DNA of 64,000 nt, taken from positions 1,116,001 through 1,180,000 of the forward strand of contig CP085834.1 in assembly GCA_020809705.1 (NCBI GenBank), given 5' to 3'. Below are positions 23,702 through 36,200 of this stretch, piece by piece. How positions within the stretch are numbered: position 1 is the first letter of the stretch; each line of letters begins with the position of its first letter. The position numbers were made by a program, and so were the translations under genes. Source of the stretch: Calonectria ilicicola (taxonomy: Eukaryota > Ascomycota > Sordariomycetes > Hypocreales > Nectriaceae). The notes beneath the pieces are model-generated. The model made no database searches and was not told the origin of the DNA. It worked only from the letters and a program-made list of their open reading frames with translations.

Positions 23702-25219
23702 TGTGATGTTTGAAAGGGTGTTTGTAAGAGAAAATGAAGTTTGTTGAGTGTGAGAGTTGGAAGTGGATGCTTTGCAATGCTTTGAGATGCTTTGATGATT
23801 TTTCCCCCGAGCTTTGACGCGAAATGGCTCACCTTATATGTTTCCCTGATATCAGCACTTGCACCGTGACCCGTTCAAGCATTCTCCTCCTTTCCAATGA
23901 TCTCTACACTCTCGGGAGCTAACATGTTTGCCTCAACTACGACTTGTCCGAACCGGCAATTCCCATGCAAATCCCTCTTGGCACGCCAGCTAGCCACAGT
24001 CCTCCAAGGCAGAGTCCTTCTGGCCCTAAATTCTGACAGGGACGTCAGGTCAATGATGCACGCGCGTCGTGAATACCCATCTTGGCCTATTGATGCAGCA
24101 GAATTCCTCAAAGTCTCAGAAATGTGGTGTTTTGGGCTTGCATGTAGCGCAACGGAGAAGGCCTAGCTGCAATTGTCGCTTAATTGGCGAGTTGGGCCTC
24201 CGAAGAATGATCCCCGAAGCGCGCATATTTAGTACGTGATAGCCGTGCCTCATGACCAATCTACACCGGAATACACTTCACGCGGCATTTTGTGCAAGCC
24301 TTGTCTTACATCTTCGGCAGTTGAATGGATGAATTAGAGGAGTAAACTTCAGCCACTCGCTCTGCCGCAGCGGGGCGAATCCCGACTGCTCAGCCAGCCA
24401 CTTTCGATAGATCAGCCACAGGTACCAAAAAGGGCGAGATGCCCAAGGTTCCCTCTCGCTTGGCTTTTTGGCTTGAAACATGGGGTATTTTCAGTTGCAT
24501 TGTCTCATAATTCACTCGGAGAAGAATTCTCGAAATGTGTGTGACAACAAAAATGCATGCGCACTGAGAGAGCGCAGCCTGTTCTTGGATGCCATCTGAT
24601 TACCAATGCATCCATCTCTGTCTTCTTGTCCGAGGAAAAGGGTTTATTCCTACTGTTATTTCTTATGCTACGAACCAGTGTTCCCAGTTTTTAGTTTCGG
24701 ATTTTAGTCTTGTCACAGACAAACATCGATGTAGCCAGCCACTCTCCAATAGTTTCCTCGCTAAACAGAAACTAGCCTCCATATTGACAGCATTCAGGAA
24801 CCAGCAACTGCCAAGATGCTTTAATATGTTGCCAAGAAGAGGAAGGTACATGTCAGCTCCATTCAGCTGTTAGTAGGTCTAGCACTAGCCAAATGTAGGT
24901 TGCCCAATGGAGTTTGTTCCAAACTTGGACAGGAGATGCGCATATGATGCCGTTCCATAGTCCAGACCGCATCCAAACATTTCAGGAGCCGCTGAGGCTG
25001 AGCCGAAAATCTTACATATACCTTGTCTTAATCATGATTGACCGTCGTATTCGTATGCCTCCGGTCTCTTGCCTCGGTGAATTCGACTTCGGTGAATTGG
25101 AAAGTCTAGCCACAAGATTTGTCACTAGCAGATGTGTTAAAATTTTGCCCTTGTGCCAATTATTCATTAGCATGCAGAAGCATAAAATCTCATAAAGGAT
25201 AAAAGTGCAGGCTTTTAAT
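23702..25219. other. Intergenic, no gene seen
   Basis: About 1.5 kb with short frames on both strands but no domain, splice pattern or codon signal that supports a gene. Confidence 0.5.
23832..23838 (-). promoter_or_regulatory. TATA-like box of the propeller gene
   Basis: TATAAGG on the minus strand about 131 bp upstream of the ATG at 23701. Position is plausible for a fungal core promoter. Confidence 0.35.
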
Positions 25220-26704
25220 TCATTGACTGTGTACATTCATCCAAGCCAACTGGCTCGGGTTAGAGTCTCGAATCCAAACGAAAACCTTGGCGTAGAAATG
25301 TAGAGAAATGTGCGTATTCTCAAAAGCCTTCCGGTATGACTCCAAAATGGGCAATATGTATTCATTCTTCGCAGTGAAAGGCTGGTCGAACTTTGCTGCC
25401 CCATCTGCACATTTGATTTCTAGGCGTCGTAGAGCAGGGATACTCCCCTGTGCCGCTTTGTTACCCAAGTCCACAAGGCACTCCTGGCAAGGTGAGATGT
25501 TCGGTATGCTGACCCGAAGCCGCAGTCTTGTTACTGAAGCAGGAATTACATCGGTTATCCTCGGCGTGGTCGTGGTCTCTTCTTGTTTTGGCCTCGGGTC
25601 CCTGCACCAGCACACAGTCTGGAAATTGAGATCGAGTACTTCAAGATTATGAAATGCAGAAAATTCTACCGCATCAAGATGTTCGCGATTCCAGTGTCTG
25701 CCCCTAAAGTTCAGTTGGAGGTGCTTGAGGGTCGGTGCAACTGGCTGGAGACTCCGAATAAAGGTCTTGATCATGACTGACTGAACAAGATAAGAAGGCT
25801 CACCAGCACTCATGCTCATCGAAAATCTGAATGTCTGCAGATTCGAGGCGTGCCTAAGCATTTCGCTGAGAAAGCCAAAGTCTGAGTTTTCCGAGTCGCC
25901 TCTAAAAATGCAATCGTTCAAGCTGAGCGTTTTTAGGCTGCGACAAGCTGGCTTGATGTTTTCAATATCGAAGCCATCTAGACTGGAAAGGTCAAATCCC
26001 AACATCCAACTTAGGTTGAGATGTTCCAGATTGGTTGTGGCGCCGAGTAAGCTTAGAATTGTAGGGTTAGATATGGCGGTAGAGGTTCTCACCGGTCGCC
26101 GAATAAAGAGACGACGAATGCTCTCGAAACCAGTACCATCGCCTACCCTTTTTAGGTGGTTGGATAGATATTTAAAGTCGGCGGCCCGAGACCAGTCGTT
26201 GGAGTCGTAGAGTTCAATAAAGAAAGTGTCCACTTGGGGAGCGTACACCATCAGCACTTCAGCAGCTAGCGTTTCGCATCTCAGCCCATGTCTTTCAGCT
26301 TGCGAAAATTCCGCATCGTCACCGGCTGCAACGAGCATGTCACGCGCGGCACTTTTGAAAAATTCTACGTCATCGGAACCCTCTTCAAGCAAGGGAAGCT
26401 CTACTTGTCGGACGTGGACTCCCAAGTGGGGGTGAAGACGAAGGAGGCGAGCAAGCCCCTTGGGGGACATGTGATCATCCGGCTGATGAAGCAAGATGGG
26501 CAGAACAGCAGAGCGAAGGCATTTTGAGGTTACAGCGAGAGCCTGCAGAGTCCTGATGCACTTTGGTCTGGGAGTAAAGTCATACTCATCTCCTGGTGGG
26601 CCGGGGCAGCAATGCGTACAGAAATGTTCCAAAATTTGCTGAAGGATTTCATATGGTAAAGATGAAATTGTTGGGACGGGTCTGGGATCACGTTGAGGAT
26701 CCAT
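25220..26704 (-). CDS. F-box protein with degenerate leucine-rich repeats
   Basis: A single-exon gene of 494 residues from the ATG at 26704. The frame stays open to another ATG at 26887, but the extra 61 residues add no domain, so the shorter start is preferred. An F-box lies near residues 12-40 (ISSLPYEILQQILEHF) and fits SCF adaptor proteins, which bind Skp1. The rest is Leu-rich with repeated L-x-x-L-x-L segments (LEHLNLSW, LKTLSLNDC, LKHLQLNF, LEVLDLNF), typical of LRR-like substrate-binding halves. It probably recruits a substrate for ubiquitination. The target is unknown. Fungal F-box families are large and variable. Confidence 0.8.
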   Translation of the reverse strand: MDPQRDPRPVPTISSLPYEILQQILEHFCTHCCPGPPGDEYDFTPRPKCIRTLQALAVTSKCLRSAVLPILLHQPDDHMSPKGLARLLRLHPHLGVHVRQVELPLLEEGSDDVEFFKSAARDMLVAAGDDAEFSQAERHGLRCETLAAEVLMVYAPQVDTFFIELYDSNDWSRAADFKYLSNHLKRVGDGTGFESIRRLFIRRPVRTSTAISNPTILSLLGATTNLEHLNLSWMLGFDLSSLDGFDIENIKPACRSLKTLSLNDCIFRGDSENSDFGFLSEMLRHASNLQTFRFSMSMSAGEPSYLVQSVMIKTFIRSLQPVAPTLKHLQLNFRGRHWNREHLDAVEFSAFHNLEVLDLNFQTVCWCRDPRPKQEETTTTPRITDVIPASVTRLRLRVSIPNISPCQECLVDLGNKAAQGSIPALRRLEIKCADGAAKFDQPFTAKNEYILPILESYRKAFENTHISLHFYAKVFVWIRDSNPSQLAWMNVHSQ

Positions 26705-26905
26705 AACAGAACATGTATGTGTGTTGAATGAAAGTGACTTTTGAATTGGATGAAGACGGTGACCAAAAATAGAGGCTGCCGCTACGTGCACAGACCAACA
26801 CAGCCCAAGCATGAGCTGACTCACTGGCCGTGTTGTGGCTTGATCACGTGGCCTCCATCGGACCTTTGCTATTTCCACAAGTTTCATTATTGAATTGCTA
26901 TTGGC

Positions 26906-26930
26906 TGGTTGGTTGGTTGGTTGGTTGGTT
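26906..26930. repeat. (TGGT)n microsatellite
   Basis: About six tandem TGGT units just upstream of the longer possible start of the F-box gene. It may be length-variable between strains. Confidence 0.85.
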
Positions 26931-27148
26931 CATGGCTATTATGTCAGATATTGGCTTTGGAGCTGCGAAAATGCTTGTTGTTCAACCATATCGGAAATAA
27001 CCATGTAGCAGTTCAAAAAGCCCACCCCACTCTCATCCAGCCATTTCCTCCCAGGCATCATTTTCATTTTCATTTTCATCACGGCAAGACACAAGAAGAC
27101 TTCTCATGAAACTATCGGGATCCTTAAAATGGGAGTCACAACACTTAA

Positions 27149-29029
27149 CTAAGGCGAATGCTCTACTTCGTGAACATTGACTCGAACCGTGTACCATTTT
27201 CGACCCAAAAACTCCGATAACTCAATGCGCGCATTTGCGCAAAACCCGGATCCTACTACTTCTGGCCCCGGCATGACAAAAGGGTTGTCAGCGTAATATT
27301 TGATATAGTTCTCCCGAGCCACTCGGAGCGTCTCATCTATGTTGTCTCCAAAGTCCATGTCCGAGGCATCTCCCTGAAAGAAAGACTCCCAAGGTTCAAT
27401 CCAACACACTCGCCGCGCATCCGATGATCCGCGCTCAAAGTTGTCCGACCCCTCAACCCCAAACAGGACGAAAAATCCAGTCTCATCATTCGTAAAGAAA
27501 AATACGCCATCGACTCTGACATCATCTATGATGCTTTGGCCACCGAGAAAGTCTGGCTCTAGGATGGGGTGTGCTCCAATAAAATGAGGTTCTTGTGCTT
27601 CCAAACGCCAATCTCCATACCCCTTGAATGCTAGCTTGACCTGTCTTCGCTCCTCTGATGAGCCCAAAAACAAGTCTAGAGATGGAAGAAGAATTCTTTC
27701 TGGTTTAAATTGCCCAATGTCGCAATCCACTAGGAAATAAAAGTCAGCAATGAAAGCTCAGAGATGCTCAAAGCTACCGCCAAAGATGGGGTTACGGCAC
27801 CCACCTGCGATATCGCCTGGTTGGCGACGTGAGGATGGGAGAGACCGAACAAAGTTCTCCACTACCTGCGGTCTTTCTCCAACTTTTAACACAACCAAGG
27901 AATCTTTATGGTCACGGCGGTAGCCAGCAGCTGAAGATTCACTGTCAATCCGGGAGACGATAATGCCTACCCTTGTTGTTTGATCTACCTCGACAGGGCA
28001 GCTAAGTACAGCCAGCCATTTTTTAGACTGGTGATCCTTTCCATTATCGTGAAATATCGTCACAACACACGGCCCGAGAACAACGTCGACTTCCAGACCT
28101 CTCGGAGTTGTGATGATGTCATGTCGCGTGAAACGTCTATCAGTTCCCTCGCCCACCTTGAATTGAAACGCGGATGGATGCTCCGGTAGGTATGGCCTGT
28201 GTCTATCGCGTCTTAGAAACGACTCAGTCCAGGTCAATATTGTTTGATCGGGTGTCTTTCTAAGAATCTCTTCTTGCAGCCGGAGAAATGCATTCTTGCC
28301 TTCGCCGTACAACAAGGGCATGTTGATATCGAATAAGCCCATGAGGCAGTAGGCAATATCTTCTTCGCGAGTCGTTATTCTGTTTGCAGCCCACTGAAAC
28401 TTTTTGGCAATTGATTCGTCGCCGAGGTACATGGACAGGGTATCATAGGCCTTGCATGTGGGGCAGTTTGTGTTGTGGTTGGTTCTGCGTATCAACAAAG
28501 CAGGGCGCTCCAGACGATGTCTTCGAGACAGTATGTTGACGTGAATACCAGTAATTTCCGAAAGCTCGTCTGCGATTTCGTGCCTACTGTGCATTTTCTT
28601 CCAATCGCGATCGAAGAAATGCAGCTCATGGGGTGCGATAAGCTCCTGCAGTGTCCATCCCCGCGTAAACCACCTACTAGTCTCAAAGTTGATTGGGCCG
28701 CTCGACGAAAGTGTGACGTCTTCCATGTATACGTAGCAGGCAGCTGACTTATTATACCATTTAAACATGGAGTTTATGGCTTCTGTAAGTTCGGCGCTGC
28801 TAGATTTATCGATGCAGCAAGTGTCGACCCAGACATAATCGAGATTGTCAAGCTTTGCCTGCTTACAGGTTTCGATGATCTTTTGAAGACCTTTTTTAGT
28901 GGTCCCTTCAAGAAAGTCTCCGAATTCTACCTCATCGTCACCCCAGGTATGAGATAGGATCGCATAGCGGGGTATGTTTTGGCCGATAAACGTATGCAGC
29001 TCCATCGTCGACACGTCGATGAGACGCAT
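27149..29029 (-). CDS. HET-domain heterokaryon incompatibility protein, intact
   Basis: Two exons, 29029-27805 and 27729-27149, give about 602 residues. The 75-bp intron has GTGGGT, CTGAC and CCTAG and keeps the frame. The N-terminus (MRLIDVSTMELHTF) and the blocks YAILSHTWG, YVWVDTCCIDK, WFTRGWTLQELIAP and FDRDW are diagnostic of the HET domain (Pfam HET) of the HET-E/HET-D type. In such proteins the HET domain triggers cell death after non-self recognition between fused hyphae. Residues from about 270 to the end form a C-terminal region with no repeat or NACHT domain, so this is a HET-only protein. Its partner or trigger is unknown. No disruption is seen, in contrast to the HET gene at 60-62 kb. 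Confidence 0.88.
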
Positions 29030-29995
29030 ATTTATCGACTAGGGCGCGGCCTCGCCCAATCTCTGCCGATGACGTTGTGGAACAACACGAGAAGCCCGTC
29101 CTTCAAGCCCCAGCCAAATATCTGGAAGCCCAAATGCACTGGGAGTAAGAATGATGCCAGAAGTTAAAGCGGTGGGCATGGCAAAATCCAATCTGGTCCC
29201 CTTTTGGCATAGGGCATCAATGCGATCGTCTGATGTGGAACAGAAAGAATTATGGCACTAGTCCAAATACAGTAAGCCTAAAACTATTACCTCACTTTGC
29301 GCTCCTCTCTGGCACAATTAAACGTGGCAGTGTATTTTAATGGCTCTTGTATGTCAGCTAGGACAGAAGTATGTCAGCTAGGACAGAATAACCGGTAGCT
29401 AATACGAAAACAAGTCGATGTGCGTTGTTAAATCGCGCATTTGGTGAGAGAATAACGACAAGAAAACTAGTTTTACCCTAGACGACCTAACAGTTCTCGC
29501 TCATCAGACTTGCGCCCCTCTACGTCTTGGTCATGTAAAATTGAATTGATTCCTCACCTATTGATTTGTGAATTAATTAGTTGCATAATCTCATTTTTAA
29601 TGTATTGTGATATTACATATCTCATCATGCAAATTACCAGGCTTCGCATAGTAGTGGACCCAACAAGCCTATGTTCAAGCAGCGTTCTTGAATTACGTAT
29701 AATGAAATTCTATTGCTATCATCTATCCGTCTATTGGTTTGAATTATTCGCACATCCAAAAGACTGTCTATAAAATCGTACAAATCCATTAACCATGACT
29801 GGGCAGGTGTCCATTCATTACCTTTCACGCCACCTTTCCTGACTGCCTTCCCGTTCCGTGATTGAACCCGATCCACCGAGTAGTATACATCCGAATTATA
29901 ACCGAAACCAAATTGAAACCAAGTCCGAAAAAAGAGCACGATAAGGAAAAAAAAGCAATGTCTTGGTTGAAATCATCTTCGCCTAAACCCCTTTC
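29030..29995. other. Intergenic, no gene seen
   Basis: About 970 bp. It contains a 20-bp tandem duplication (29349-29388) but no supported gene. Confidence 0.5.
29349..29388. repeat. 20-bp direct tandem duplication
   Basis: GTATGTCAGCTAGGACAGAA occurs twice head to tail with no mismatch. Confidence 0.9.
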
Positions 29996-31364
29996 TCATG
30001 TCTTGTAGTCAAATTCCTTCGATGAATCTGCCTCAGACACCGGGAATGGCGAATCGCCAGCTTCCATGTCTTTCATCGTTCCATTATAATGATTTGAAGA
30101 TGCTATTATGCGCTCGCAACTGCCGTCCGCGTGGATAAAGATGTCGTGGTGGGGATTTATGCTTTGAGAGCAGACGGTGCTAGTTGGACCAACTCGTGTG
30201 GTTCGCGGGGTGTTGCGGTTATCTAATCTCAGAGTGTTTGATTCTGCTCCACTCTTGTACAGAGCCCTATTAGAGGAGACGAGAGAACCGAAAACTGGTC
30301 TCAGCTTTTGACGCAACCAGCCCCAGGTAAGTGGGATATTAGATGTCAGAACGGCGATGAATGACTCTCGTATCGCCCAATTCGCGGCTTGCGAGGGACC
30401 AGTGATTGGATTCTATGTCAATAAGTCAGTGCATTCGGTGTTTCCCTTTCGAGATAGAACTCACCGATAGAATCATGATGCATCGAAAGACCCCAGTGAT
30501 GATAACTAAGAAGCCACCGGAAAAGAGGACTATTAAACCCGCTTTCCTTAACTTGCCAATGCGGGCCCCAATTAACATTGGAAGCGGCATGATAAGTAGA
30601 CAGACATCACTTGACATATTCATCGATAAAGTGACGTAGACATTGGTGCGACTAATTGCAGGCTGGCAAACATCTAATGGAGGGAAAGGTTAACAGCCGC
30701 AATTCGAAGGGCATAATAGTCGACTCACTCCCTGGATCTGGGTAGATCTGCCAGTTCTTCTCCAAGGGATAACAGGAGAAAAGAAGGCAGCAAATAGTAG
30801 CAACATATGTGGCGGCTACAAAGCCGATTCCAATGTAGACTTTGCCTCTGTAAGACTGTAATCCAGACTAAAGAAATTATTAGATAATCCTTTCGTATTG
30901 AAGAGGTGTGTTCCTTACTGTCAAACGAGCATAAAAAGAACACATTGATGCTTTTATAAGCCACATAACTGTGACGTAGATGCACCAACCGACAATTTGT
31001 GTCTTGGAGCCATCGACTCTAAATTTGGACCTGTTAGTATCGATTGATTTTCTACAACCCAAATGCAAAACTTGGTTAGCATGGCATACCTTGTTTTGTA
31101 TTCACCACTAGTAGGATCTAGAGAAGCCCGCTCCTCTTCTGTCATCCCACTATTAGTCAGTCCATGGTATAATTTCCCCGTCATAGAAGCCAGGACTGTT
31201 TCTGCCGTAAGAGGGAGGATCACTAGAATCATGAGGTAATCGTCCAGCTCCAGTTTACCCAATCCGACTTGTCTGGCGCGGCAAAATATCCTGAAGGCGA
31301 TGATGAATATCTCGACGCCAAGAGAGGCAAAGGCCTCGATGTCGAATGGTGATCGTTCCGTCAT
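29996..31364 (-). CDS. PTH11/SAT4-like seven-helix rhodopsin-domain membrane protein
   Basis: Five exons can be joined in frame: 31364-31090, 31030-30919, 30855-30729, 30673-30465 and 30412-29996, giving 379 residues. Every intron has GT/AG ends and is 51-62 bp long. Family motifs appear in order: R-x-F-C-R near 35, LELDDYLM near 47, GMTEEERASLDP-SGEYKTR near 78-91, WLIKASMCSFYARLT after the second helix group, NWQIYPDPG and CQPAISR, LFSGGFLVIITGVFR, then a soluble tail of about 100 residues after PLTWGWLRQKLRP. This fits the fungal rhodopsin-domain family (SAT4/PTH11-like), plasma-membrane receptors linked in some plant pathogens to surface sensing. Ligand unknown. It appears intact. Confidence 0.85.
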
Positions 31365-33212
31365 GGCTGCTTAGAGCATGCCAGCTCGTCTGAAGGAGAA
31401 ATCCCAGATGTTATTTCCAGGGGCATGGCCCTATTAAGACCAGCTGCGAGTCACCCCTGACAGATCTGTGCCGGTTACCATTTTTCGAATGTGGGCATCC
31501 TTCAACCGGGAAACGTACGCGTCGGCTGATGGGGATTTTCTCCCAGGGAAGACTGTTCGAAGAAAAGCGACCCATATGTATCGTCGGCAAGCTTGCCAGC
31601 TAACGATAGTCTCCACCGGTTGGGATCCGAGCGCCTGGGGACGATTTCTCCGAGAATCACCGTTGGTATCGCGAACTAGGGTTGTGAAAATTGTGGCTCC
31701 CGGCTTCTAGGAGCTGACACAATACAACGATAACCCTGGCATTGAAGCCGACAGCGTGTTTCGGATTAACGACCGGACTAAGCGAGTGAGACGAATCTAC
31801 GTGGCTAGCCACAATACCACCTAGGGTATTTAGTCCCGTGTAATATCCCTCCTACACTTCGCGTGCACTCAATTTTTCAGGGTTGCTTTAATTTACGAAT
31901 GCAGATTGCAAAACGGAAAGCTGCGCTCACACACACCACGGCGCGCTGATTGCCGCCATAGCCTAGCCCGAACTCTCCAGCTATGAGACGGCGAGTGACT
32001 CGAGCAACTACGTACGGACCGATTCAACTAGTCTTTCATCCGAAAACACTGTCAATTAGGGTGATAAGACCATCTGACCGCTACTGGTTTCGCCGAACAC
32101 CGTCAAAACACCAGTCGGGCACGGCCATGGGCATGGAGATCACCTGTCCAAGCGGGCACCAAGTCAGTCACAGCAAGCTAAATTAGCCCCAACCGCTACA
32201 AAAGACCTAGAGAGACCGTTTTAATTCACTAATCCAGAATTTCAATTCGACCTATAGCCGCCATGGCCGGTGATGTTACCACAGGATTGTTTTGGAGACA
32301 TGGTTGTAAAAAAGATGAAAAAAAAAAATACGCAAAACTGTAGGTCGATAAAAAAAAAAGGGTGAAAGAAAGTAGAAGAATAAAAACAATGAATTTAATT
32401 ATATAATTAAAATAAAACCTTGTGCGGGCTCCTTTTTCGTATTCTTGACATGCAGCGGTGATATTTCTCTATAAGGCAACCAAACCGTTGACCGATGGGA
32501 CGCAAGGAGTTACCTTGCGCATACCCTGAACAACAAAACCGTGGGAACCCGGTCTTGTATACCTTTGGTGCCATCTGGAAGAACACGACTGCAGTTTCGA
32601 AACACGGTAATATCGTGCAGTGATACGTATGCCGGCTACGCGATGTCACCTCGTGCGCGCGTCCCCCGAAAAACAAAGAATAATGGCGGCATGCCTACCT
32701 AGATCAGGTATGGCATTTCGAAGGATCTAAGGCGAAGTGGAAAACATCCGATGCAGTGGAACCTTCAACTTGTTTCAAAGACATGTAGATGATTCGGAAA
32801 ATATCCCCGTCGACTGGGTCTATTTATTAACTAGCATCGCTTGGGTCGGAGGATTTTTTTGAGCCATATGTTTGAGAACTCGAAATAATCCTACCCACAA
32901 TTCTTTTGTTCAAGAATATGTTCTTCTTTGATACCAGCTTTCTAATTTAGTGAATTAGGTCGAATTGCCGACTGCACATTGGCCTTCGTTCTGGCAAAAT
33001 CCCATCAAAGGCATGATCGAAAAGCCTTTGAAATATGTTTACAAATCAGTAGCTTTTATTTGAAATCTTGAGTATAGATAAGTCGCTAGACTGTGGCATA
33101 AAATGCAAAACTAAAACCTAGGGTAAAGGCCTGTGCTATGCACCGACCGCTCGTTTTTTTTTTCATCGTCTAATCCATCACTTCAAGCAGTAAATCGTGG
33201 CAAATAGAGTAT
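31365..33212. other. Intergenic, no gene seen
   Basis: About 1.85 kb. Short frames only. A-runs and an AT-rich patch lie at about 32,310-32,420. No supported gene or RNA. Confidence 0.5.
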
Positions 33213-36200
33213 TCAGGGTAACTCTATTCCCGTATAATGAACATTGTTGGGGTTGAAAACTTCATCAATTCCTCGGAAGAATTGCATCGATATACCGGTG
33301 TTGCTCATTGCCAAAGACGCAATCGCCATCTTTTGCCTTGCCACTGGCGCGTCCATTAACATTGTAATACTGGTCAATATTTTGCCGAGCAACTTTGTCC
33401 ACTCCTCGAAGATCAAGTACGTCGAATATTTCTCAGACTCCTCGATTTGTATTTGAAGCAGCAGCAATGTTTGAATCCCGCCCATGAGCACACTCGTGAT
33501 ATTTCCGACTCTGCTGGACACGAAGTTGGCGAAGGCGGAAACGCCCCCGAAAAACCACATTTTCACTCTCAGCCGGAAACCCTCGTCATCGTCACCCAGC
33601 CCCTTGGGCATATTGAGGAGGTCGTGGAGGTCTCCCACCTCTCCAAATTGGGCGATCCACATGACTAGCTTGAATGTAGGTGAAAGGTATTTTTTCCATT
33701 TTGGGCCGCTATCGTCGTCTGTGGGAAAGAACATTTTTGGCGAGGTGTTGAAGTTGTACCAAACGGAGTGACCGAGAGGAACGAGAAATTTACGAGCCGG
33801 TGCTACTTTGGCTACGGACCGCTCGAATTCCTTTTGTGCTGGTCCTCTCGGCCAACCTGGTGGACGGTTAGATGAGGAACTGTTTGAGACGCCCGCTGCA
33901 AGCCACGAATCGGTGGCAATGGTGTCTGGCTTTTCATCACCAATGCGAGTGATGAGCGTTCGGTTTGTGATAAGTGGTCGGGACTGAGTGGAAACAGCCA
34001 TGGCGGAAAACTGTCCAGACCCTCCTCTGATCTGGCTCATCTGATTGGCGAGTGCTTTTTGCCCGGATCCTGACTTGGCAAAGTCTTTGAAACCTTCTAT
34101 CTCAGCAGGATTGTCTCCGACGACAATTTTGTATACGAAAGTAGCAGGTACCGCTATGACTAGACAAATGACATCAAGAATAGTCATCTTGCATTTAGCA
34201 ATTTTCCTGTAGAGCGCAGAGATGACTGGGATCTGGATTTCCTGGCTGAGGCTGTCAGTTATCTCCATCAATAACTCGCGGATAATTCCCAAAAAGCTGG
34301 TAATCATCTCCTGGATAATATCGAGGGAGTTCTCGAGTAGATCTAAACCCATGTTGGCGATTAAATCTTCAAACTTGGCATTTTTTGGATTGTCAAAGAG
34401 ATTTTTTAGATTGCTCCAGAGCTGAGTGAACAGATTCTCCACTTTCGCCCAGACACCCTTGAGTTTGGGCCAGACAAGATCGTAAAAGACGTTGCCCTGG
34501 CCTTGTCTCTTTGTGCGAGAACTTCCTTGTTTAAGGTGATATGATACGTATTGGGCTTGTGGAGTCTCAGTCTCCTTCTCGCCCTCATCAACCTTCTCGC
34601 CCTTGTCAACCTTGTCGTTTGATTTCCTCGAGTTCTTCAACTTGGCCTCCATTTCAGGATTTTTGCCTGTCTTGAGCTTTGCGATATCAGGAGGAAGATT
34701 GTGGTTCTTCAAGCTGCGGACTTTTGTACGCATCTCTGCAAAATACTCTTGCACCTTGCTCTCAACAATAGGTGCTCCTTCAGCAACGAAAGCCAGGCCA
34801 TGCGCGACATGGTTGACCAGAGCTTCCTTTACTATGACGATATCTCCCCAGCTGAAAATAAATGCGAGCTTCTTCTTGATCCACTCCCATCCCCGTGAGA
34901 TTGCAGTCAAGACTGTTTGCACTGCAGCCGCAATATGCGTCGCAGTCTGTAGCACGAAATCCCAAGCTTTCTCGCCGATCTTTAGGACAAACTTCCACCC
35001 CTCCTTTACCTTTTCAACAAGACAGTTCCATCCCTTCTTGACAACCTCCACGCCCTTTTTGATTGTATCCCAGGCCTTGCTGAGTAAATCGACAGCAAAA
35101 TACAGAGCACCCCAGAGGCGATCTGCGTCGAACCACCCGTTCGCCTCTGATGCGGCGATAGAGGACTCGGAAATTTCGCCCCGTAAACCATGAAGCGATT
35201 TCAGCGCCTCTGCAGCATGGCCAAGTTCAACGTCAGTTACACCTTCTCGCACGAAATCAGTACCATCAGGCATCTTCATAGCCCTCAAATCTTTAGCAGA
35301 GCTAATTGACCCAATGGTTGACCACATTTTTGACATTGGGTCAATCACCAATGATCCACCAGAGAAAATAGCACGACTCTTCAAAGTGATGGTGGGCGCA
35401 CTGAGCGTGTCGCTTCGGATTATGATGGTCAAGGATCCATCCTCATCAGTAGAAACAGGCTGATCCTTATCAGGTGAGGCACGAAAGGTCTTTCCGTTCG
35501 CGATTATTTCTGTAGATGTAGAGCATGACAGTTTCATGGATTTATTAGCCATGGGGGCTCCATCATCTTCCTCCACAGACACCTGAATTGTGTATGATGA
35601 GAACTCAATCATCTTATCGGATTCGGGGATGTATATTTCTGCTGGAGGTTGCCAGATTGCACTTTCTATGCTCTGCTCAAGCATTTTCATCTTTCCATCA
35701 CCGTCGGCAATAAATAATCTCTGGCCAAGCCTTTTGTTTCTAAGAGCAGCAAAGTTGGAACCAGCGGACAGCCCTTCGACAAGCGGGATGGCTGGTATAT
35801 TGGTCTGAGGCTGCTCCTCATCATTGCGCGATATGTTCATTTCCTTATAAGACAACCTGGTATCATTGTTGAGAGTCCACAAAGATAGTTGGGCATTGGT
35901 CTGGGCAACGAACATCTGAGAAACATCTCGGAAAGCTGATTCTGTGGAGATTAGTGTTGGAGTACAACTCTGTCCTTCGAGGCACTGCTGTGCAGTTTGG
36001 TAGGTCAGACCTTCACTTCCAGTTATCAATAAATCAGTAAGCCCCTGATTATTTTGAAATGAAGCAATCTTCTTGGCTCCTAGAGGTACTTTTTGAATGA
36101 TACACCTCAAAGTTGCGTCTGGATCTGTTGGATCGAGCCCTGAAAATTCGAGACGCAAAGATGTACTGTCCCTGTATAAGACAAAAAGACCTCTGTAGCC

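Noticed and set aside
22886..23713. A 275-codon + strand frame
   Set aside because: Antisense shadow of the five-repeat propeller gene, caused by strong G/C third positions.
26705..26887. 61-residue N-terminal extension of the F-box protein
   Set aside because: It begins with ATG but adds no domain. The ATG at 26704 lies just before the F-box. Kept as an alternative only.
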